Source of the DNA: Burkholderia sp. D-99
GTDB taxonomy: Bacteria; Pseudomonadota; Gammaproteobacteria; Burkholderiales; Burkholderiaceae
DNA length: 64,000 nt
NCBI RefSeq assembly: GCF_011605345.1
Contig: NZ_JAAOXM010000006.1
Location: 124,001 to 188,000, forward strand
Reading direction: 5' to 3'
The notes under the pieces were generated by a model, which worked only from the letters and a program-made list of their open reading frames with translations, was not told the origin of the DNA and ran no database searches. Shown piece by piece: positions 58,173 through 64,000 of the stretch (position 1 is its first letter; each line of letters starts with the position of its first letter). A program made the position numbers and the translations under genes.

Positions 58173-58946
58173 TTACATCTGGCGTTCGACCGTCTTTCCT
58201 TCCAGAACCGCCGATAGCCTGCGCAGGTCGAGGCGCGCCGCATCGGCGCCCTGCAACGTTTCCAGATGCGTACCGAGCTGTTCGAGCGCCGCGACGATCT
58301 CGTCGACACGACGGCTTTCCTTCGCCGCGTGATCGATCAGGCCGTGGATCGCGAGCGACATCGGATCGTCGGCGTTCGGCGTGATCCCGTACGCGCAGAA
58401 TGCCGCGCGCTCGGGCTGCGGCTTCGGCTGCGCGGGCATCACGATGCGTGCCGGATTGCCGACCGCCGTGCCGCCTGCCGGCACCGGCTTCACGACGACC
58501 GCGTTCGAGCCGATCTTCGCCCCCGCCCCGACCGTGAAACCACCGAGCACCTTCGCGCCCGCGCCGACGATCACGCCGGCTTCGAGCGTCGGGTGGCGCT
58601 TCGCGCCGCGCGTAAGCGACGTGCCGCCCAGCGTCACGCCCTGATAGATCGTGCAGTCGTCGCCGATGATCGCCGTCTCGCCGATCACGACACCCATGCC
58701 GTGGTCGATGAACACGCGCCGGCCGATCGTCGCGCCGGGGTGGATTTCGATGCCCGTCAGGAACCGGCCGGCCTGTGACGCGAAACGCGCGAGCCAGTAG
58801 CGCTTCACGCGCCAGCATGCGTGCGCGAAACGATGCAGCACGAGCGCATGCAGCCCCGGATAACAGGTCAGCACTTCCCACGCACTGCGAGCGGCGGGAT
58901 CCCGCTCGCGAATCGTTGCGACGTCTTCGCGCAGTCTCGTGAACAT
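58173..58946 (-). CDS. cysE: Serine O-acetyltransferase
   Basis: A 257-residue hexapeptide-repeat acyltransferase that makes O-acetylserine for cysteine synthesis. The N-terminal helical part is short, then [19 protein letters not shown], with the catalytic His-Asp region, and left-handed beta-helix repeats [14 protein letters not shown] and [13 protein letters not shown]. It resembles the shorter (EpsC/CysE) form. The C-terminal 70 residues form an extra helical tail. ATG 58946 starts at MFTRLRED; the open frame before it lacks conservation. Confidence 0.93.
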   Translation of the reverse strand: MFTRLREDVATIRERDPAARSAWEVLTCYPGLHALVLHRFAHACWRVKRYWLARFASQAGRFLTGIEIHPGATIGRRVFIDHGMGVVIGETAIIGDDCTIYQGVTLGGTSLTRGAKRHPTLEAGVIVGAGAKVLGGFTVGAGAKIGSNAVVVKPVPAGGTAVGNPARIVMPAQPKPQPERAAFCAYGITPNADDPMSLAIHGLIDHAAKESRRVDEIVAALEQLGTHLETLQGADAARLDLRRLSAVLEGKTVERQM

Positions 58947-59031
58947 GATGTGGTCTGGGAAAAGGCCGGCGCGCATCGCCGGCAATGCCCGGCCGTTATC
59001 GCGCCGGGTAATTTGCTTATGACGTCCGGCG

Positions 59032-59037
59032 ATTGTA
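59032..59037 (-). promoter_or_regulatory. Candidate -10 of cysE
   Basis: TACAAT on the minus strand about 86 bases before the cysE ATG; TTGTGC lies upstream at 19-base spacing. The remainder of 58947-59246 shows no gene. Confidence 0.4.
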
Positions 59038-59246
59038 GGGCGAGTCGCGCACGGCCGCACAAGCCCGCGCGTTCACCCCGCAGCCGGCGCGGGTATTCGG
59101 GCGGAACGCTTGCTGGCGCCGGGTTTGCGGGATGGCCGACCAGGCCGGGCGATCTGGCCCGGTGCTTCCGACGGCCGACGTCGTACCTGCCCGGCAGGGA
59201 GATGGCCCCGCGCGCCGAGTCGTCCTGCCGCCCGTGCGTCGGCCGA

Positions 59247-60116
59247 TTACGCGTCGTCGCCCGGCTTGCCCGATTTCAGCAGGATGTGCTTCGCGACGCC
59301 ACGCAGGATGTTGACCTCCTCGCGCTCGAGGCCCGTGCGCGCGAACAGGCGCCGCAACCGCGGCATCAGCTTCTTCGGGTTGCGCGGATCGAGGAAATCG
59401 AGCGCGATCAGCGCGTTCTCGAGGTGCACGTACATCCGCTCGATTTCGTCGCTCTGCGCAAGCGTGCCGACTTCGGCCGACGGTTGCACCAACGGCTCGC
59501 TCGCCTGCTCGAGAAACGCGACGCGCAGCTCGTACGCGAGCACCTGCACGGCCTGCGCGAGATTCAGCGAACTGTAGGCCGGGTTCGCCGGGATGTGCGC
59601 CAGCGCGCTGCACTGCTCGACGTCCTCGTTCGCGAGGCCTGTACGCTCGTTGCCGAACACGAGCGCGATGTCGCCCGTGCCGACCTGTGCGCACGCCTGC
59701 GTGGCGGCCGCACGCGGTGCGAGACGCGGCGGCCCGTATTCGCGCGTGCGCGCGGTCAGCGCGATCGACCAGTGAACGCCGGACAACGCGTCGCCGAGCG
59801 TCGGCACGACATGCGCTGACGCGAGGACGTCGTCCGCGCCGCTGGCCATCGCGATCGCCTCGGGATCGCTCTGGACGTGCGGCACACGCGGCGCGACCAG
59901 CACGAGACGCGAGAAGCCCATCGTCTTCAGCGCGCGGGCGGCTGCCCCGACATTGCCGGGATGGCTCGGCTCGACGAGCACGAAACGGGTAGACGTGAAG
60001 CCGCCGGACGGCGGCCGGGACGAGGCCGCGCCCGGCTCGGACGGCGCGGCGGTGATCTGCGGGGTTTCCACTACGATACGACTCGGTTCATCAGAATGGC
60101 AGTATGGTATCGCCAT
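59247..60116 (-). CDS. trmJ: tRNA (cytidine/uridine-2'-O-)-methyltransferase TrmJ-like (SPOUT)
   Basis: A SPOUT-family RNA 2'-O-methyltransferase of about 289 residues. TrmJ methylates position 32 of several tRNAs. Visible motifs: [22 protein letters not shown] (motif 1), [15 protein letters not shown] (motif 2) and [17 protein letters not shown] (motif 3, knot region), followed by a helical C-terminal extension typical of TrmJ. The N-terminal 40 residues are Ser/Pro-rich and the start is uncertain (ATG 60116 or 60188). Divergent from suhB. Confidence 0.9.
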   Translation of the reverse strand: MAIPYCHSDEPSRIVVETPQITAAPSEPGAASSRPPSGGFTSTRFVLVEPSHPGNVGAAARALKTMGFSRLVLVAPRVPHVQSDPEAIAMASGADDVLASAHVVPTLGDALSGVHWSIALTARTREYGPPRLAPRAAATQACAQVGTGDIALVFGNERTGLANEDVEQCSALAHIPANPAYSSLNLAQAVQVLAYELRVAFLEQASEPLVQPSAEVGTLAQSDEIERMYVHLENALIALDFLDPRNPKKLMPRLRRLFARTGLEREEVNILRGVAKHILLKSGKPGDDA

Positions 60117-60351
60117 CGCCGCAGCAAACCCACTCGTCCGGACGGATAGTGGGGGTTTCCCCGTACTCCGGTCGCCTGAAACCGCCAAAAATCGGGTAAA
60201 ATCATGCCTTTACGCGTCGCACACCGTGCGGCGCGGGTCGTACCCCGTTCTTTGTCAATTCGCGTCTCACCTCGCCTGCCACGCTTGCGCCGTGCCGGGC
60301 GGTTGTTCCACTTCGTGGCGGCCCGTGCCGCCGGCTACAGGATCCAGGCTC

Positions 60352-61155
60352 ATGCATCCCATGCTCAACATTGCTGTCAAGGCTGCGCGCCGCGCCGGAC
60401 AGATCATCAATCGCGCGTCCCTCGATCTCGACCTGATCGAGATCCGCAAGAAGCAGCAGAACGACTTCGTCACCGAAGTGGACAAGGCCGCCGAAGACGC
60501 GATCATCGAGACGCTGAAGACCGCCTACCCCGACCACGCGATCCTCGCCGAAGAATCGGGCGAATCGGAGAACGAATCCGAATTCAAGTGGATCATCGAT
60601 CCGCTCGACGGCACGACCAATTTCATCCACGGCTTCCCGTACTACTGCGTGTCGATTGCGCTCGAGCACAAGGGCGTCGTTACGCAGGCTGTCGTCTACG
60701 ACCCGAACAAGAACGACCTGTTCACGGCCACCCGCGGCCGCGGTGCGTACCTGAACGACCGCCGCATCCGCGTCGGCCGCCGCGACCGCCTGTCGGACGC
60801 ACTGGTCGGCACGGGCTTCCCGTTCCGCGAAAAGGACGGCCTCGATGCATACGCGCGCCTCTTCACCGAAATGACGCAGGCCTGCACGGGCCTGCGCCGT
60901 CCGGGCGCGGCCGCGCTCGATCTCGCGAACGTCGCGGCCGGCCGCCTCGACGCGTTCTTCGAGCAAGGCATCAACGTGTGGGACATGGCAGCGGGCAGCC
61001 TGCTGATCACCGAGGCCGGCGGCCTCGTCGGCAACTACACGGGCGACGCCGATTTCCTGCATCGCCATGAAATCGTCGCTGCGAACCCGAAGATCTACGC
61101 GCAGATGATCCCGATCCTGAATCGTTACAGCCGAGTCCACCCGGCAGCGGAGTAA
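60352..61155 (+). CDS. suhB: Inositol-1-monophosphatase (SuhB family)
   Basis: A 267-residue Mg2+-dependent phosphatase. Metal-site motifs: AEESGES (about 75-81), [14 protein letters not shown] and [16 protein letters not shown]. SuhB also joins rRNA antitermination complexes in E. coli, so its role here may include that. ATG 60352 ([12 protein letters not shown]) is the family start; the long open frame before it is not conserved. A terminator follows. Confidence 0.95.
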   Translation: MHPMLNIAVKAARRAGQIINRASLDLDLIEIRKKQQNDFVTEVDKAAEDAIIETLKTAYPDHAILAEESGESENESEFKWIIDPLDGTTNFIHGFPYYCVSIALEHKGVVTQAVVYDPNKNDLFTATRGRGAYLNDRRIRVGRRDRLSDALVGTGFPFREKDGLDAYARLFTEMTQACTGLRRPGAAALDLANVAAGRLDAFFEQGINVWDMAAGSLLITEAGGLVGNYTGDADFLHRHEIVAANPKIYAQMIPILNRYSRVHPAAE

Positions 61156-61162
61156 AAGCCCG

Positions 61163-61188
61163 AGCCGCGCCCGCATGGCGCGGCTTTT
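61163..61188 (+). terminator. Terminator after suhB
   Basis: AGCCGCGCC / GGCGCGGCT with a five-base loop and a short T tract, eight bases after the suhB stop. The gap to 61475 otherwise holds only a CCTCCCG/CGGGAGG inverted repeat at 61232-61251 and a GACAAT-like -10 near it. Confidence 0.65.
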
Positions 61189-61474
61189 GCGCAAACCGCT
61201 CGCGGGCATCGTCACGATCGCGCGCCGTTCGCCTCCCGATTACCCGGGAGGCGCGACAATCTTCCGTGCACAAGGGGCGCTTCGTGCGCCTATCCTGAAG
61301 TTGCCTGAGTTGTCCGGGCGGGTCGGCGTACTGCTGCTCGCCCTGCTTTTCCCGCAATGACAATGAATGGTTTGCGTCCGGCAGGCCCGCGCGACGAACA
61401 ACGCCGCCGCCGACATACCGGCCCCACCTGTATCAACATCGCCACGACGCCGTGGCAATCGCATCCGAGTCCCC

Positions 61475-63097
61475 ATGTTACGGCTAAGCGAAATTAAACT
61501 CCCCCTCGACCACCCCGAAAGCGCACTCGAGGCCGCCATTCGCGCGCGCCTCGCCGAGCTTGGCGTGGCGGCGGACGAGCTCCTCCGTTACACCGTGTTC
61601 CGCCGCGCGCACGATGCGCGCAAGCGTTCGGACATCAAGCTCACGTATATCGTCGATCTCGAGGTCAAGGACGAAGCGGCCGCGCTCGAGCGCATGGCCG
61701 GCAAACCGCATTGCGGCGTGACGCCCGACATGGCGTACCACTTCGTCACGAAGGCGCCCGAGCACACCGATTTCCTGCGCCCGGTCGTGATCGGCATGGG
61801 GCCGTGCGGCCTGTTCGCGGGGCTGATCCTCGCGCAAATGGGTTTTCGCCCCATCATCCTCGAACGCGGCAAGGCCGTGCGCGAGCGCACCAAGGACACC
61901 TTCGGCCTGTGGCGCAAGAGCGTGCTCAACCCCGAATCCAACGTGCAGTTCGGCGAAGGCGGGGCCGGGACGTTTTCCGACGGCAAGCTGTACAGCCAGA
62001 TCAAGGATCCCAACCACTATGGCCGCAAGGTGCTGGACGAATTCGTCAAGGCCGGTGCACCGGAAGACATCCTGTATCTGAGCCGGCCGCACATCGGCAC
62101 GTTCCGCCTCGTCAGCATGGTGGAAAAAATGCGTGCGTCCATCCACGAACTGGGTGGTGAAGTGCGTTTCGAAACGCGGGTCGACGACATCGAGATCGAT
62201 CAGGGCAAGGTGCGCTCGCTGACGCTCTCGAACGGGGAGACGCTGCGGTGCGACCACGTGGTGCTGGCCGTGGGCCACAGCGCGCGCGACACCTTCCAGA
62301 TGCTGCACGATCGCGGCGTCTATGTCGAAGCCAAGCCGTTCTCGCTGGGTTTTCGCATCGAACATCCGCAGGGGCTGATCGATCGCAGCCGCTTCGGCAA
62401 GTTCGCGGGCCACAAGCAGCTCGGTGCGGCCGACTACAAGGTGGTTCACCACGCCAATAACGGCCGGGCCGTCTACAGCTTCTGCATGTGCCCGGGCGGC
62501 ACGGTGGTCGCAGCGACCTCCGAGCCGGGCCGCGTCGTCACCAACGGCATGAGCCAGTACTCGCGCGCCGAGCGCAACGCGAATGCGGGCATCGTCGTCG
62601 GCATCACGCCGGACGACTATCCCGGCGGCCCGCTGGCGGGCATCGCGTTCCAGCGCAAATGGGAAGAGCGCGCGTTCGAACTCGGCGGCGGCGATTACCG
62701 CGCGCCGGGCCAGCTGGTCGGCGATTTCATCGCAGGCCGGCCGTCGACGTCGCTGGGTTCCGTCGAGCCGTCGTACAAGCCTGGCGTGAATCCGACCGAC
62801 CTCAGCACCGCGCTGCCGGATTACGTGATCGAAGCCATCCGCGAAGCCCTGCCCGAGATCGACAAGAAGATCGCCGGCTTCGCGATGCACGATGCGGTGC
62901 TGACCGGTGTCGAGACGCGCACTTCGTCACCGATCCGGATTCGACGCAAGGACGACTACCAGAGCATGAATGTGGATGGCCTGTATCCGGCCGGCGAAGG
63001 CGCCGGGTATGCGGGCGGCATCTATTCGGCGGCGATCGACGGTATCGAAGTCGCGCAAGCGGTCGCACTCAGCATGACGTCGGGACGCACGTCCTGA
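61475..63097 (+). CDS. FAD-dependent oxidoreductase (COG2509-type dehydrogenase)
   Basis: A 540-residue flavoprotein. Residues 1-90 form a small N-terminal alpha/beta domain (MLRLSEIKLPLDHPESAL onward); the FAD-binding GMGPCGLFAGLILAQMG follows at about 108-124, then ILERGKAVRERTKDT, and near the C-terminus the second FAD contact YPAGEGAGYAGGIYSAAIDG. This arrangement matches the broadly distributed, uncharacterised FAD-dependent dehydrogenase family. Substrate unknown. ATG 61475 fits the domain start; the earlier ATG 61367 would add a low-complexity leader. Confidence 0.88.
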   Translation: MLRLSEIKLPLDHPESALEAAIRARLAELGVAADELLRYTVFRRAHDARKRSDIKLTYIVDLEVKDEAAALERMAGKPHCGVTPDMAYHFVTKAPEHTDFLRPVVIGMGPCGLFAGLILAQMGFRPIILERGKAVRERTKDTFGLWRKSVLNPESNVQFGEGGAGTFSDGKLYSQIKDPNHYGRKVLDEFVKAGAPEDILYLSRPHIGTFRLVSMVEKMRASIHELGGEVRFETRVDDIEIDQGKVRSLTLSNGETLRCDHVVLAVGHSARDTFQMLHDRGVYVEAKPFSLGFRIEHPQGLIDRSRFGKFAGHKQLGAADYKVVHHANNGRAVYSFCMCPGGTVVAATSEPGRVVTNGMSQYSRAERNANAGIVVGITPDDYPGGPLAGIAFQRKWEERAFELGGGDYRAPGQLVGDFIAGRPSTSLGSVEPSYKPGVNPTDLSTALPDYVIEAIREALPEIDKKIAGFAMHDAVLTGVETRTSSPIRIRRKDDYQSMNVDGLYPAGEGAGYAGGIYSAAIDGIEVAQAVALSMTSGRTS

Positions 63098-63213
63098 CCA
63101 GCCGGACAAAGTCGGCGTGCGAAGGTCCGTGACCTGAGTACGCCGACCTTTGCATGTCCGCCGCCCAATGTGCTTCATCGACGCTCAGCCATGGCGCGCT
63201 TTCGGCATTCCCG

Positions 63214-63909
63214 TCAACACACGCCGGGAATTAGCCGGTACCGAACCTTCGCTTTGTACGCACGATAATCGGCGTCTTCCGACAGCACCCGCTCTTCCAT
63301 GCTGATTCGCCCGATCTGCAACAGCATCCAGATACCGATCATGAGCAAGTTTCGCGTACTGAAGTTTGCAAGCAGGAAACCGATTTCGGACAACAGATAA
63401 CCGGCATAGATCGGGTGACGCATGAACCGGTACGCACCGGTCGAGACGACCCCGCGATTGGCTGGCAGCAAACCGAACGAGCGCCCGAGCGACAGTTTCG
63501 CGAACAGTTGCCACGCAATCCCGCAAATTTGCCAGGCGCCCCCTGCCCACTCCGGAATCAGTTGTGTACTGGCGGTCAGCTGATAGGTCAGGCAGTAGAA
63601 CGAACCGCCCAGAGAAAAGCACACCGCGACGGGATGCCAGTCACGCCGTTTCGGCAATTTCGCAAAAGCCGACATGCCGACGGTCAGTACCGCGGAAACC
63701 AGCAGCAGGATCAACGTGATCCGGCTCGGGTCCAATCGCCACGGCGTATAAATCAGACAAGCAAATACGCCCAACACGGTCACTGAAGACACGCGAGCGA
63801 AAAGCTCGATCAGGTTGATCCGCTCCGACTCATCCGCAACCGCTGTAACGTGCGGCACCAGGGTACTTTGCGCGCACGCGCCCCCCGCATCCTGTATGGC
63901 CTGCTTCAT
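63214..63909 (-). CDS. Isoprenylcysteine carboxyl methyltransferase-like membrane protein
   Basis: A 231-residue membrane protein with about five hydrophobic segments. The C-terminal third has GAYRFMRHPIYAGYLLSEIG and the RISMEERVL...YRAYKAKVRYRLIPG region, the signature of ICMT/PEMT-type SAM-dependent membrane methyltransferases. Bacterial relatives methylate lipids or unknown targets. Codon use is more even than in the housekeeping genes, suggesting later acquisition. A TATAAA (63945-63940) and an 8-bp palindrome (63977-63996) lie upstream. Confidence 0.82.
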   Translation of the reverse strand: MKQAIQDAGGACAQSTLVPHVTAVADESERINLIELFARVSSVTVLGVFACLIYTPWRLDPSRITLILLLVSAVLTVGMSAFAKLPKRRDWHPVAVCFSLGGSFYCLTYQLTASTQLIPEWAGGAWQICGIAWQLFAKLSLGRSFGLLPANRGVVSTGAYRFMRHPIYAGYLLSEIGFLLANFSTRNLLMIGIWMLLQIGRISMEERVLSEDADYRAYKAKVRYRLIPGVC

Positions 63910-63976
63910 GTTTGTGCCCCGTAGCTTATTGCGTTTTTATTTATATTGCCGGTTCAGACTAGCACGCTCCCTCGAT

Positions 63977-63996
63977 TGAAACTTGCCTAAGTTTCA
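63977..63996. repeat. Operator-like palindrome upstream of the methyltransferase gene
   Basis: TGAAACTT and AAGTTTCA are perfect 8-bp arms around GCCT, about 70 bases upstream of the ICMT-like start, close to where a -35 or operator would be. Confidence 0.4.
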
Positions 63997-64000
63997 GTTT

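Overview
The window looks like a stretch of the main chromosome of a Burkholderia species, most likely the B. cepacia complex. This rests on the strong GC bias at third codon positions, the protein sequences, and gene neighbourhoods I recognise from that genus (dapC-dapD-dapE-prmB, lplT divergent from alr-radA, cysS-alkA-accA-tilS-lysC, ppiA-ppiB-lpxH). It is almost entirely housekeeping sequence. I see no complete mobile element, CRISPR array, rRNA operon or phage. Species assignment is inference.

Layout. 1-2187: 5' part of smc and an EamA-type exporter, both on the minus strand. 2258-6973: succinylase-branch diaminopimelate/lysine genes dapC, dapD and dapE, with an ArsC/Spx-like reductase between dapD and dapE and prmB after it. 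7082-11133: cardiolipin synthase, glutathione peroxidase, ABC-F ATPase. 11332-16597: small hypothetical, radA-alr (minus), lplT and thiD (plus). 16616-19848: a translationally coupled minus-strand chain tsaB-rimI-udg-DUF1853. 19996-22270: acyl-CoA-binding protein and a DEAD-box RNA helicase with a long leader. 22375-28254: glyoxylate-shunt neighbourhood, with isocitrate lyase, a universal stress protein, a LysR regulator, a haloacid dehalogenase and malate synthase. 28288-30334: gamma-glutamylcyclotransferase-like protein, AraC regulator, GNAT acetyltransferase.

30440-31484 is a minus-strand tRNA operon (Ala-Glu-Asp-Glu-Asp) with a strong promoter, a tandemly duplicated Glu-Asp unit and a decayed 3' fragment of another tRNA-Asp. 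31566-35005: gltX, a patatin-like lipoprotein and an NlpC/P60 peptidase. 35134-40864: a YejABEF-type oligopeptide ABC importer whose binding-protein gene shows a tract of unusual codon use. 41006-47369: a small Pro/Tyr-rich exported protein, cyoABCD (cytochrome bo3 quinol oxidase, without cyoE) and an isolated nuoM-like gene. 47370-48532 has no recognisable gene: it is partly AT-rich, holds small candidate ORFs, and lies against the 3' end of tRNA-Ser. 48737-55144: lysC, tilS, accA, alkA-like glycosylase, cysS. 55379-58126: TPR protein, two cyclophilins, lpxH. 58173-63097: cysE, trmJ, suhB, an FAD-dependent oxidoreductase. 63214-63909: an isoprenylcysteine-methyltransferase-like membrane protein of more mixed composition.

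Working together: the dap cluster and lysC supply diaminopimelate and lysine; cysE and cysS handle cysteine; aceA and aceB bypass the CO2-losing steps of the TCA cycle; cyoABCD is a terminal oxidase, with the lone NuoM-like protein as a possible ion-translocating partner. No striking undescribed system stands out. The best leads are the aceA upstream palindrome, the orphan nuoM, the decaying tRNA-Asp/Glu array and the small-ORF region beside tRNA-Ser.
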